Positions 17,083 to 24,737 of a stretch of DNA of 64,000 bases are shown piece after piece. The stretch's first letter is position 1. Each line of letters starts with the position of its first letter. Below the pieces are notes generated by a model, which saw nothing but the letters and a program-made list of their open reading frames with translations, searched no databases and was not told the origin of the DNA. The position numbers were made by a program, and so were the translations under genes. The stretch comes from Arthrobacter alpinus (lineage in GTDB: Bacteria; Actinomycetota; Actinomycetes; Actinomycetales; Micrococcaceae), in NCBI RefSeq assembly GCF_900105965.1, contig NZ_FNTV01000001.1, positions 1,302,001 to 1,366,000 of the forward strand, in the 5' to 3' direction.

Positions 17083-18180
17083 ATGGAGGACCTGAAAAAG
17101 TGGGTGACATCCTCGGCGACCGGCCAACGGGCTTTGTTGGCTGCCAAGACCGCCTTGGCTGTCGGGATTTCCTGGGTCTTGGCCCCCCTCATGCCAGGAA
17201 CTGTCGACGAATACCCCTATTACGCGCCGCTGGGGGTATTGGTCAGTATGTACCCCACCTTCATGGGTTCGGTGCGGTTGGGACTGCAGACACTAGCGAG
17301 CGTGCTGATCGGAATCGCCTTGGCCACGGGGGTGCTCTTGCTGGGCAGACCCAACATCCTCTCAATCTCCTTAGCCGTGGGGTTGGGGATGCTGTTGGCC
17401 GGTCTGCCCCGGTTGGGTGCCGGCAGAGACTATGTACCGGTAGCGACCTTGCTGGTTTTGATCATTGGGGGCCAGAACGCCGACACCTTCTCTCTGGGGT
17501 ATGGGGTTCAAATGGCGCTCGGAGTTTTCGTGGGGCTGGCGGTGAACTTCACCATATTTCCTCCACTCAAGTCCGATGCCGCCCGTGATCGAATATCACT
17601 CGGCCGTAAGGTTCTCCTCACCCAACTTGAAGATGCGGCAAAGGCCCTCGTCGAGCATTGGCCACCCGAACATGAAGATTGGGCTGGCCGTCAACTTGAA
17701 ATGGACCACGTCGTCGTCGAGATCCGCAGGGCTGTTGCCACGGCGGGGGAGAGCCACCGCGGAAACCCGCGAGCTTACAGGCGGTCGCGGCACAAAGTCG
17801 TTGCCCAATCGTTCGAAGACCTGGCCGTTCTGGAAAAAATCGCATACCACATTCGCGATTTGACGGAGGTGCTTGCCGCGACTATCTGGGATGGACCACT
17901 GGAGTTGCGCCTAGGTACCGAGCTGCGGCAACCGTTGAGCTTGTGCTTGGATGCTACGGCGGGGGTGTTGCGGGCCTGGGAGGAGGGAACCGCGATTCCT
18001 GCCAGTTTGGACAGGGCCGGGGACATCCTGAAGGCCTTCAACTCTGCGGTTTCTCACGGGCGCGGGAGCGAGGCGGAGGCATTCACCGCGGGTGCCGCCA
18101 TTGGACTGGACCTGCAGCGGATTCTGGCTGCCCTGCGGCACGGATTGTGTTCTGGTGACGAGTCCGAACCCGATTCCTGA
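17083..18180 (+). CDS. FUSC family membrane protein (aromatic acid exporter-like)
   Basis: Integral membrane protein of 365 residues. The first half (residues 18-165) has about six hydrophobic segments in the FUSC/ArAE pattern, including PYYAPLGVLVSMYPT and GVFVGLAVNFTIFPPL. The second half is a soluble helical domain. Members of this superfamily export aromatic acids or other small organic anions. It starts 83 bp after the Y4yA-type gene on the same strand, so it may export that pathway's product, although separate transcription is possible. The sequence GAGGGAG lies close before the ATG. Confidence 0.8.
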   Translation: MEDLKKWVTSSATGQRALLAAKTALAVGISWVLAPLMPGTVDEYPYYAPLGVLVSMYPTFMGSVRLGLQTLASVLIGIALATGVLLLGRPNILSISLAVGLGMLLAGLPRLGAGRDYVPVATLLVLIIGGQNADTFSLGYGVQMALGVFVGLAVNFTIFPPLKSDAARDRISLGRKVLLTQLEDAAKALVEHWPPEHEDWAGRQLEMDHVVVEIRRAVATAGESHRGNPRAYRRSRHKVVAQSFEDLAVLEKIAYHIRDLTEVLAATIWDGPLELRLGTELRQPLSLCLDATAGVLRAWEEGTAIPASLDRAGDILKAFNSAVSHGRGSEAEAFTAGAAIGLDLQRILAALRHGLCSGDESEPDS

Positions 18181-18237
18181 CGCTGCTTTGGCCAAGAACG
18201 AAGCCACCTCGTTAAGTGCGGGAGTCTCTTGAAGGCA

Positions 18238-18304
18238 GGTCCGGGTCTTCCACAGTGAAGCCCCGGACCGGCCCAAAGACCTTGCGGGCAGTAGGCCCCG
18301 CAAG
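18238..18304. terminator. Two strong hairpins between convergent genes
   Basis: First hairpin: GGTCCGGG (18238-18245) pairs with CCCGGACC (18262-18269) and extends inward through CTTC/GAAG. Second hairpin: CTTGCGGG (18281-18288) pairs with CCCGCAAG (18297-18304). They lie between the convergent FUSC and ald genes and probably terminate transcription from both sides; no clear T tract follows. Confidence 0.6.
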
Positions 18305-18318
18305 CAGTGTGCCTTGAG

Positions 18319-19437
18319 CTAAGCAGCCACTAGATCGTGCCACGGTGCCAGTGGCAGCCCGTGAGCGTCGCTCACAGAGGCATGCGTTACTTGCCCGGCC
18401 ATAATGTTGAGCCCGGCAGCAAGAGCCAAATCCCTTTCCAGGGCTGACTTCAAGCCAAGGTTGGCCAGGGCGAGTGCATAGCGCAGGGTCACGTTTGTTA
18501 GGGCGTACGTTGACGTGTTCGGCACGGCTCCGGGCATATTGGCCACGCAGTAGAACAGGGTGTCGTGAACCTTGAATGTTGGGTCTTCGTGCGTGGTGGG
18601 CTTGCTGTCTTCGAAGCAGCCGCCCTGATCCACCGCAATATCCACCAACACCGATCCGGGCTTCATTCGGGATACCAGCTCATTGCTGACCAGCTTGGGA
18701 GCTTTGGCTCCGGGGATCAGAACTGATCCGATCACCAAATCGGCATCGAGCACGGACTTCTCAACCTCGTAGCCGTTGGAGGCCACAGTCTTGAGGCGGC
18801 CTTGATACTGGGCATCGAGCTCGCGCAGTCGGCCGATGTTGATATCCAGTATCGTGACATCGGCTCCCAATCCCATGGCCATGGCGGCCGCGTTGGTTCC
18901 GGCAACACCGGCTCCCAACACAACAACATTGGCCGGGCGGACTCCGGGTACGCCGCCGAGGAGAATGCCCTGGCCGCCGGCAGGTGCCATAAGGGAGGTC
19001 GCACCAACCTGCACTGCCAGTCGGCCAGCTACCTCTGACATCGGAGCCAAGAGTGGCAATGAGCGATTGGCCGCTTGAACAGTCTCATAGGCAATGGCCG
19101 TCACGCCGGCGTCGATGAGGGCCCGGGTAAGTTCAGGCTCAGCTGCCAGGTGGAGGTACGTAAAGAGGATGAGACCTTCGCGGAAGTGGCTGAACTCGGT
19201 GCTTACCGGTTCCTTGACCTTCATGACCATGTCGGCACGGGCCCAGAGCTCGCCGGTTTCGGCGAGAATTTGCGCACCGGCCACTGAGTATTCCTGGTCG
19301 CTGATGCCTGATCCGATTCCTGCCCCGGCCTCTACCAAAACCTGGTGACCGGCGGCTCGGAGTTCCTGAACGCCAGAGGCGGTGATGGCTACCCGGAACT
19401 CGTTATTCTTGATCTCTTTGGGAACTGAGATGATCAT
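18319..19437 (-). CDS. ald: Alanine dehydrogenase
   Basis: NAD-dependent L-alanine dehydrogenase interconverting alanine and pyruvate plus ammonia, a cytosolic hexamer in characterised members. The 372-residue protein starts MIISVPKEIKNNEFRVA, the canonical N-terminus, which fixes the start at 19437 although the frame is open further upstream. The family block AIAYETVQAANRSLPLLAPMSEVAGR is present around residues 113-138, followed by the Rossmann motif VVLGAGVAGTNAA near residue 170. It is divergent from an Lrp/AsnC regulator, the usual arrangement for an alanine-responsive pair. The promoter region between them carries two inverted repeats. Confidence 0.95.
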   Translation of the reverse strand: MIISVPKEIKNNEFRVAITASGVQELRAAGHQVLVEAGAGIGSGISDQEYSVAGAQILAETGELWARADMVMKVKEPVSTEFSHFREGLILFTYLHLAAEPELTRALIDAGVTAIAYETVQAANRSLPLLAPMSEVAGRLAVQVGATSLMAPAGGQGILLGGVPGVRPANVVVLGAGVAGTNAAAMAMGLGADVTILDINIGRLRELDAQYQGRLKTVASNGYEVEKSVLDADLVIGSVLIPGAKAPKLVSNELVSRMKPGSVLVDIAVDQGGCFEDSKPTTHEDPTFKVHDTLFYCVANMPGAVPNTSTYALTNVTLRYALALANLGLKSALERDLALAAGLNIMAGQVTHASVSDAHGLPLAPWHDLVAA

Positions 19438-19486
19438 GGCTGCCTTTCGAAGAAGCGATACTTTTGTGTCCCAAGATTTACAGTTT

Positions 19487-19522
19487 CTACCAGTAGGCAC
19501 CATAGTCTGCGTAGAATCTACG
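19487..19522. promoter_or_regulatory. Paired inverted repeats in the ald/Lrp divergent promoter
   Basis: CTAC-CA-GTAG (19487-19496) and CGTAGA-A-TCTACG (19510-19522) share CTAC/GTAG half-sites and are centred about 24.5 bp apart. Repeated helical-phase sites fit binding by an oligomeric Lrp-type regulator. Repeats seen directly; ligand-dependent control of ald is inferred. Confidence 0.5.
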
Positions 19523-19572
19523 GAAGTGGTGAACTTATTGGAAGTTTTCTTCAGAAATTAGGAGGCGTAGAC

Positions 19573-20049
19573 ATGCTGGAACCGAAGAAACTGCGGCCGG
19601 AATTGGATGCAATCGATCACAAATTGCTTTCGCTCTTGACTGCCAACGCGCGCCAAACCAACCAGGCCCTCTCCGATGCCCTGGGGATAGCGCCTTCCAC
19701 GTGCTTGGCACGCTTGAAGGCATTGCGGGATTCGGGAGTGATCCAGCGATTCACCATTGATGTAGACCCTGAGGCGCTCGGGCGGTCGCTGCAAGCCCTC
19801 ATCAGCGTGAGGTTGCGTCCCGGAGCCAGGCACCTTATGAAGGCATTTGGTGAGGAACTCCGTGCAGTTCCGGAAATTTCCCAGTTCTTTGTGCTTGCCG
19901 GGGCAGATGATTTTCTCCTCCACGTCACGGCCCGCGATACCGAACACGTCCGGCAGTTCGTCCTGGAACACCTCTCCTCAAATCCGGCCGTAGCGGGTAC
20001 GCAGACAAACCTCGTGTTTGAACATGTTCGGGGCAGGTCCTTGGGTTGA
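19573..20049 (+). CDS. Lrp/AsnC family regulator, probable AldR
   Basis: Transcription factor of 158 residues. The winged HTH is in LDAIDHKLLSLLTANARQTNQALSDALGIAPSTC... (residues 12-50), and the rest forms an RAM-type ligand-binding ferredoxin-like fold with VRLRPGARHLM and FFVLAGADDFLLHV. A strong AGGAGG lies just before the ATG. Its divergent position next to ald indicates that it senses alanine or a related amino acid and activates ald. In mycobacteria a homologous regulator (AldR) has this role; here it is inferred by context. Confidence 0.9.
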   Translation: MLEPKKLRPELDAIDHKLLSLLTANARQTNQALSDALGIAPSTCLARLKALRDSGVIQRFTIDVDPEALGRSLQALISVRLRPGARHLMKAFGEELRAVPEISQFFVLAGADDFLLHVTARDTEHVRQFVLEHLSSNPAVAGTQTNLVFEHVRGRSLG

Positions 20050-20144
20050 GGCCATGCCTCGTCATCTCGTTGCACAGGATATCTGTGCCGTGCCAATGTG
20101 GCATGGACAACAATCTGAAATCCGAGGCACAAGAAAGTAGCTGA

Positions 20145-20747
20145 ATGCAGCCCACCATTAGCGAACTGCCGCCCCTGAGCTGGGAGCCAGCACCCGGTCA
20201 CGCCACCTATGACGAATCCTCCAGGGTACTAAGGCTCACTGCCGCACCCGGCGTCGATTGGAGTAATGACTCCCTCGGCGGTGCGTCACAACACGCGGCT
20301 TCGGCACTGGGATTCATTGCACCGGAGGCGTTTTCACTCTCAGCCAAGGTGGGCGTCGAAACCTCGCGGACAACATTTGACGCAGGTGCAATCAGCCTTT
20401 GGTCCAGTCCACAACACTGGGCCAAACTCTGCTTTGAGTATTCCCCGCAAGGGCAGGCCATGGTTGTCAGTGTCGTAACAAATGGGTTCTCAGACGATTG
20501 CAATTCATCCATGGTCCTTGAGCGATGGAGCTACCTCCGCGTCAGTCGCGTTGGGCCGGGATGGGCATTCCATGCCTCCCAAGACGGCCAGCAGTGGTGG
20601 TTTGTTCGACTCTTCCGGTTGGATACAGACAAGTCCGTACATGTTGGCTTCCTGTCCCAGGCCCCCATGGGAGAAACGTGCGTGGCCACCTTCGAGGACA
20701 TCACTTTGACCCTGACGGCTCCCGGTGACCTGCGTGACGGCAGCTGA
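20145..20747 (+). CDS. DUF1349 domain-containing protein
   Basis: Predicted 200-residue beta-rich protein of the DUF1349 (concanavalin-like) family. Typical segments are GVDWSNDSLGG near residue 35, SAKVGVETSRTTFDAGAISLW near 64-84, and WAFHASQDGQQWWFVR near 139-154. There is no signal peptide. The family is linked to carbohydrate-related folds but has no established reaction. It stands alone, 95 bp downstream of the Lrp gene. Confidence 0.8.
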   Translation: MQPTISELPPLSWEPAPGHATYDESSRVLRLTAAPGVDWSNDSLGGASQHAASALGFIAPEAFSLSAKVGVETSRTTFDAGAISLWSSPQHWAKLCFEYSPQGQAMVVSVVTNGFSDDCNSSMVLERWSYLRVSRVGPGWAFHASQDGQQWWFVRLFRLDTDKSVHVGFLSQAPMGETCVATFEDITLTLTAPGDLRDGS

Positions 20748-20874
20748 GAGCCTTCCGGGCCTTCATGGGGAAACACACAGGATTGCCCGACGTCGTGGAC
20801 GCTCCGGTGCCCGGGTGCGCACGAATCCACTTCGCCTATCAACCCGTGGCTCCCACCATGAGATTCTGTAGGCT

Positions 20875-21282
20875 GTGGAAATGACTGCACTCCAGATTTA
20901 TGTCAGCTTCCCAGGTACGGCGCGTGAGGCGCTCAATTTCTATGCGGACGTTTTCGGAGGAACCGTCTCAATGTTCACGTATCAGGACTTTGGCCGTCTC
21001 GACGGGCCGCCCAACGCCATTGCCCATGGAACCTTGGATGGTGTCGTTGCTTTGGCGGGGTCGGATGCAGCTTCCGGTGAGAAAAGTGTCAGCCTGGAGG
21101 GCCTCAGGCTCTCGTTGCTGGGAACCGCCAAACCAGCCACCCTTCATGAGTGGTTCGACAAGCTCGCGGTTGACGGTGACGTTTTGGACCCCCTCTCCCC
21201 GAAGCCCTGGGGTGCCTCTGATGGGCAGGTGATTGATCGCCACGGGCTGCACTGGCTCATCGGGTATGAGCCAGAGCCCTGA
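20875..21282 (+). CDS. VOC family protein, PhnB-like
   Basis: Small vicinal-oxygen-chelate fold protein of 135 residues, of the PhnB/3-demethylubiquinone-methyltransferase-like subgroup. It has the standard start LQIYVSFPGTAREALNFYADVFGG and the closing pattern WGASDGQVIDRHGLHWLIGYE. PhnB-like proteins have no assigned reaction. GTG 20875 and ATG 20881 are both possible starts, and no clear Shine-Dalgarno decides between them. It is convergent with a TetR gene. Confidence 0.85.
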   Translation: MEMTALQIYVSFPGTAREALNFYADVFGGTVSMFTYQDFGRLDGPPNAIAHGTLDGVVALAGSDAASGEKSVSLEGLRLSLLGTAKPATLHEWFDKLAVDGDVLDPLSPKPWGASDGQVIDRHGLHWLIGYEPEP

Positions 21283-21288
21283 AAAAGA

Positions 21289-21307
21289 ATTGCCTGCCTT
21301 AGGCAAT
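21289..21307 (-). terminator. Rho-independent terminator of the TetR/reductase operon
   Basis: ATTGCCT (21289-21295) pairs with AGGCAAT (21301-21307) around a 5-nt loop. Read on the minus strand it is followed directly by TCTTTTT. It lies downstream of the minus-strand TetR gene. Confidence 0.65.
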
Positions 21308-21381
21308 ATGTACCGAGGACTACTGCAATAATTGTCGGGCGCCGGTCGAAGATGGGTGAATACCAACGAGTGGGCGTTCAG

Positions 21382-21987
21382 TTATTCTGGCTCATGCATG
21401 AGCCCCTGGACAACGTTCAACAATTCGATATCCGTCTCTGCAGAACGCAGCCCGGCAAAGCCGGCTCCAACGATTGCCGCCCCTTCGAAAAGTGTAACGA
21501 TGGCGTTGGCCCTGGCTCGGCACACATTGGCCGTCATTTCAGGCTGCGCCCGCTTGACGATGTGTTCAACGTAGTGCGAATACTGCACGTAAAAGTCCCG
21601 AAGAACGGCCGCTGTCTCGGTGTCCGAGGCCGCCATTGCCCAGATTTCAACGTATAGCCGGACCGTAGCTGGCTCCTGCTGCTGTTGCATCATCGAGCCG
21701 AAGATCCTGCCACTTTCTTCGCGGGTAATGGGCCCCTCAGTGCCAACGCCGATGGCAACCCCAGTAGTCTCCTGCATCGACGCCAAGAATCGTTCCAGGA
21801 CACGTTCCAACACTGCCTGCATGAGGGCGGATCGTGTGGGGAAATAGTGTTGTAAATGCCCAAGGCGAACGTCGGACTCCGCGGCGATATTTCGCATCGT
21901 GGCATTCGCATTGCCCAATGTGACAAGTACGTGCTCCGCGGCATCGAGTAGGGAAGCCCTTCGCAATTCACCCTTCGTGGCCGTCAT
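21382..21987 (-). CDS. TetR/AcrR family regulator
   Basis: Repressor-type protein of 201 residues. The N-terminal HTH is TMRNIAAESDVRLGHLQHYFPTRSALM (about residues 30-57), followed by an all-helical ligand domain. It overlaps the upstream reductase gene by 4 bp (ATGA at 21984), so the two are co-transcribed with the regulator second. An inverted repeat just before the reductase start (23044-23059) is a plausible binding site, giving a self-regulated operon. The inducer is unknown. Confidence 0.9.
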   Translation of the reverse strand: MTATKGELRRASLLDAAEHVLVTLGNANATMRNIAAESDVRLGHLQHYFPTRSALMQAVLERVLERFLASMQETTGVAIGVGTEGPITREESGRIFGSMMQQQQEPATVRLYVEIWAMAASDTETAAVLRDFYVQYSHYVEHIVKRAQPEMTANVCRARANAIVTLFEGAAIVGAGFAGLRSAETDIELLNVVQGLMHEPE

Positions 21988-23033
21988 GCCGCGAGTACCA
22001 ATACATTGTGGACCTGCAACTGGGCAAGGGCGTCGGCAAGATCATCCCTGGATTCAGGGAAGAGCACCCCGGCAGCCGCCCCAGCCCCTAGAACTTGCTG
22101 AAGGCCAAGGTATCCGCCCAGTGCCGTCAAATGTGCCTGGCCCAAGGGATCGGCAATAGTCACCGATCGAGTTTCCTCAATGCCGTGGGCATCGATGCGG
22201 ATAATCGCGCTCCCGCCCTGTCCCGGGGAATAGAGGAGTGAACGCCGCAGGCCGGTCCATCGCTCGCCACGGCCCCAGCGGAAGAATCCGAGTTTTCTGG
22301 CGGCGAGCAAGGCAGTGGTTGAGGCGTTGGAACTAAAGCCGATTCGAGTGGTCACTGATTCCACACCCAAAGTGAGCGGGAGGGTAAGCTGCTCCGGCGT
22401 ATCCAGCCGGGCCACCTTGGTGCGGTATCCACCAATTTCAACCCAGCGAGCATCCGAGAGTGGGCTAACCATTGCGAGGGTCCCATTGCGACGCACCTCG
22501 TAGTCTTGCCCGAGTCTGTCGATGAAGTCCACCGAGTCGGCGCCCGCGCGGTCATCGACGTCGTACCTAATGGCGATATCCATGCTCTGGGCCCCGTCGA
22601 GTTCGCCGATAAGAGAAGCCGCCACAATATTTACGATGCCGCCCATCCACCCTGACGACAAGAGAACTGGTGCGCTCGGCCGCAGGAGCGTTGCCGCGGT
22701 AGCTGCTCGCGTCATTCGGCTTGTCCAGCGGGTGACATCGACGTAGGGAATGCCTGCACGCACTGCCGCCCCCAGGACTCGATCGTGGGGGTCGTTGACG
22801 GTGCTGATGACGGCTCTGGCCGAGGCGGAGAAAGGCGCTGGATCGTTGACATCCCAGCGTCTGAGCGTGGCTCCAAGCTCGGCGGCAAGATCTGCCCCGT
22901 TTGCCGGGTTTCGTCCGGTCAATAGCAAGGGCCATGCGGGCGCGCAAAGCCGTGCGAGGGCGCTGCCTACGGTGCCGTAGCCACCAACAATAAGAATGGG
23001 GCCGGTGGGCGAGTAGTTCAGAAGATCGGTCAT
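21984..23033 (-). CDS. Saccharopine dehydrogenase-like NAD(P)-binding protein
   Basis: Predicted cytosolic oxidoreductase of 349 residues. It opens with a Rossmann motif (ILIVGGYGTVGSALARL, residues 13-29) and the LLLTGRNPANGADLAAELG segment of the saccharopine dehydrogenase/trans-acting enoyl reductase group. A conserved-looking AVISTVNDPHDRVLGAAVRAGIPYVDV block lies near residues 73-99. The substrate is unknown. It is the first gene of a two-gene operon with a TetR regulator. Confidence 0.8.
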   Translation of the reverse strand: MTDLLNYSPTGPILIVGGYGTVGSALARLCAPAWPLLLTGRNPANGADLAAELGATLRRWDVNDPAPFSASARAVISTVNDPHDRVLGAAVRAGIPYVDVTRWTSRMTRAATAATLLRPSAPVLLSSGWMGGIVNIVAASLIGELDGAQSMDIAIRYDVDDRAGADSVDFIDRLGQDYEVRRNGTLAMVSPLSDARWVEIGGYRTKVARLDTPEQLTLPLTLGVESVTTRIGFSSNASTTALLAARKLGFFRWGRGERWTGLRRSLLYSPGQGGSAIIRIDAHGIEETRSVTIADPLGQAHLTALGGYLGLQQVLGAGAAAGVLFPESRDDLADALAQLQVHNVLVLAA

Positions 23034-23043
23034 GTCTTCAATT

Positions 23044-23059
23044 TAGGTCATTTGACCTA
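23044..23059. promoter_or_regulatory. 16-bp inverted repeat, candidate TetR operator
   Basis: TAGGTCA-TT-TGACCTA has perfect 7-bp arms and lies 11-26 bp before the reductase ATG. A TetR-family protein bound here would block initiation of its own operon. Confidence 0.6.
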
Positions 23060-23128
23060 TTAAGTCGAACTCGCATTTCCGTTCATGAACCCCTGTTGCA
23101 CCGTCACTATTCGGTGTTACTATCTACT

Positions 23129-23144
23129 GGTAGTCAATACTACC
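23129..23144. promoter_or_regulatory. Inverted repeat before padR-type gene
   Basis: GGTAGT-CAAT-ACTACC has perfect 6-bp arms; the flanking CTACT and AGTAG extend it imperfectly. It ends about 20 bp before the PadR ATG, next to the AAAGGAGGG ribosome-binding site, as expected for an autoregulatory operator. Confidence 0.55.
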
Positions 23145-23165
23145 AAGTAGTGAAAGGAGGGTTCC

Positions 23166-23516
23166 ATGAGCAAGCAAAGAACGGAAATGCTCAAGGGGAC
23201 ACTTGAGGGCATCATCCTGGCCATTCTTGCGATCAAACCAGCGTACGGATATGAAATTACGGCCCGGCTGCGAGATCAAGGCTTCTCCGAGATCGTTGAG
23301 GGCACGGTATATGCCTTGCTTGTCAGGATCGAACAACGCGGTTTCGTGGACGTTGCGAAGGTTCCCTCAGAAAAGGGGCCGCCTCGAAAGGTCTATTCGC
23401 TAAACCCCGAAGGGAGCGAGTACCTCGAGGAATTCTGGAAGACGTGGAGCTTTCTCTCAGAACGCATTGACCATCTCCACGAGATCATCAAAAACACACA
23501 GGAAGAAGGAAAATGA
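23166..23516 (+). CDS. PadR family transcriptional regulator
   Basis: Winged-helix repressor of 116 residues, the short PadR type. The core is LKGTLEGIILAILAIKPAYGYEI near residues 9-31, followed by EGTVYALLVRIEQRGFVDVAK and KVYSLNPEGSEYL. A very strong AAAGGAGGG Shine-Dalgarno lies just before the ATG. It overlaps the DUF1048 gene by 4 bp and heads a four-gene operon with an ABC exporter, a common arrangement in which PadR responds to toxic or membrane-active compounds. The inverted repeat at 23129 is its likely target. Confidence 0.92.
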   Translation: MSKQRTEMLKGTLEGIILAILAIKPAYGYEITARLRDQGFSEIVEGTVYALLVRIEQRGFVDVAKVPSEKGPPRKVYSLNPEGSEYLEEFWKTWSFLSERIDHLHEIIKNTQEEGK

Positions 23517-23875
23517 TCATGGCTGCAGAATGGATTGAAAAGCTCACCGGATCGTTCGAGGACAAGAAACGTTGGCGCCAATACAAGGCCCGCAAGGCAA
23601 CACTTCCGGAAAACTACCGGACCACCATCGAGGGACTCGAGCGCTACTTCATGTATGCCGGGTCCATCGTCAAGGGCGACATTTTCATGCAGATGCTTGA
23701 GGACCTCATCGACCTCATTGAGCGCGCGGCTGCCGATGGCACCCCCATCAGGGAGATTGTCGGGGACGACCCGGTTGACTTTGCCGAAACTTTCATCGAG
23801 AACTATTCCGATGGCCAATGGATCAACAAGGAGCGCAAGCGCCTGACTGACACCATCGACGGCGCCGCAGACTAA
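23513..23875 (+). CDS. DUF1048 family protein
   Basis: Small acidic helical protein of 120 residues. It has the DUF1048 pattern: EKLTGSFEDKKRWRQYKARKATLPENYR near the start and DDPVDFAETFIENYSDGQWINKERKRL near the end. The function is unknown. The family is typically encoded between a PadR regulator and an ABC transporter, as here, so an adaptor or sensor role in that module is plausible. ATG 23513 overlaps the PadR stop; ATG 23519 is also possible. Confidence 0.88.
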   Translation: MIMAAEWIEKLTGSFEDKKRWRQYKARKATLPENYRTTIEGLERYFMYAGSIVKGDIFMQMLEDLIDLIERAAADGTPIREIVGDDPVDFAETFIENYSDGQWINKERKRLTDTIDGAAD

Positions 23876-23903
23876 GCGTAAAGACAAGAAGAGAGAAACT
23901 GAC

Positions 23904-24737
23904 ATGACCACAGACCAGGCCCTCGAACCCGCCATACGGGTGGAGGGCATCGAGAAGTCGTTCAAGGACCTGCACGTGCTGCGGGGCGTCGACTTCACCG
24001 TGCGAGCGGGCAGCATCTTTGCGCTGCTTGGCTCCAACGGGGCAGGCAAGACCACGCTGGTGCGCATCTTGTCGACCCTGCTCCAGGCCGATGCAGGCTC
24101 AGCTACCGTCAACGGCTTCAATTTCGCCACCAACCCAAGCGAAGTACGGCAATCCATCAGCTTGACCGGTCAGTTTGCGGCCGTTGATGAGGTACTCACG
24201 GGCAGGGAGAACTTGATCCTGATCGCACAGCTGCGGCACCTAAAGAATCCGGGTGACATTGCCGACCAGCTGCTGGCCCGGTTCTCACTCACCGAGGCAG
24301 GGAACCGCAAGGCTGGGAGCTACTCGGGTGGCATGAGACGCCGGCTCGATATTTCGATGAGTTTGATCGGCAACCCGCCAGTCATCTTCCTCGACGAACC
24401 GACCACCGGACTCGATCCGCAGGCTCGCATTGAGGTGTGGCAAACGGTCAAGGAACTTGCCAAGGGCGGGACTACGGTGCTGCTCACCACGCAGTACTTG
24501 GACGAGGCCGAACACTTGGCAGACCGGATAGCAATCCTGCATCAGGGCGCGATCATCCAAAACGGCACCCTCGCCGAACTCAAGCAACTCCTCCCGCCCG
24601 CCAAGGTTGAGTACGTCGAGAAGCAGCCCTCACTGGAGGAAGTCTTCCTGGCTCTCGTTTCGGACAAAGGGACCTCCGACGGCGGCACAGACTACCGCGC
24701 CGAAGGTTCAGTCCGCGCAGGAAAGGAAATACGATGA
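23904..24737 (+). CDS. ABC exporter ATPase, DrrA-like
   Basis: Nucleotide-binding subunit of an ABC-2 type exporter, 277 residues. Walker A is GSNGAGKTT near residues 43-51, the signature is YSGGMRRRLD, and Walker B is VIFLDEPTTGLDPQ. The C-terminal PPAKVEYVEKQPSLEEVFLAL matches the DrrA-type tail. It overlaps the permease gene by 4 bp. The exported substrate is unknown; drug or antibiotic efflux is the usual role of this group. Confidence 0.93.
   Translation: MTTDQALEPAIRVEGIEKSFKDLHVLRGVDFTVRAGSIFALLGSNGAGKTTLVRILSTLLQADAGSATVNGFNFATNPSEVRQSISLTGQFAAVDEVLTGRENLILIAQLRHLKNPGDIADQLLARFSLTEAGNRKAGSYSGGMRRRLDISMSLIGNPPVIFLDEPTTGLDPQARIEVWQTVKELAKGGTTVLLTTQYLDEAEHLADRIAILHQGAIIQNGTLAELKQLLPPAKVEYVEKQPSLEEVFLALVSDKGTSDGGTDYRAEGSVRAGKEIR

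Noticed and set aside
12928..18180. Staphyloferrin B-type siderophore cluster
   Set aside because: No NIS synthetase, SbnB or dedicated siderophore importer is adjacent; only the synthase and decarboxylase families match, so a specific product cannot be named.
23129..23144. Repeat as the start of a CRISPR or mobile-element end
   Set aside because: Single short inverted repeat beside a PadR start codon; no array, transposase or flanking duplication.
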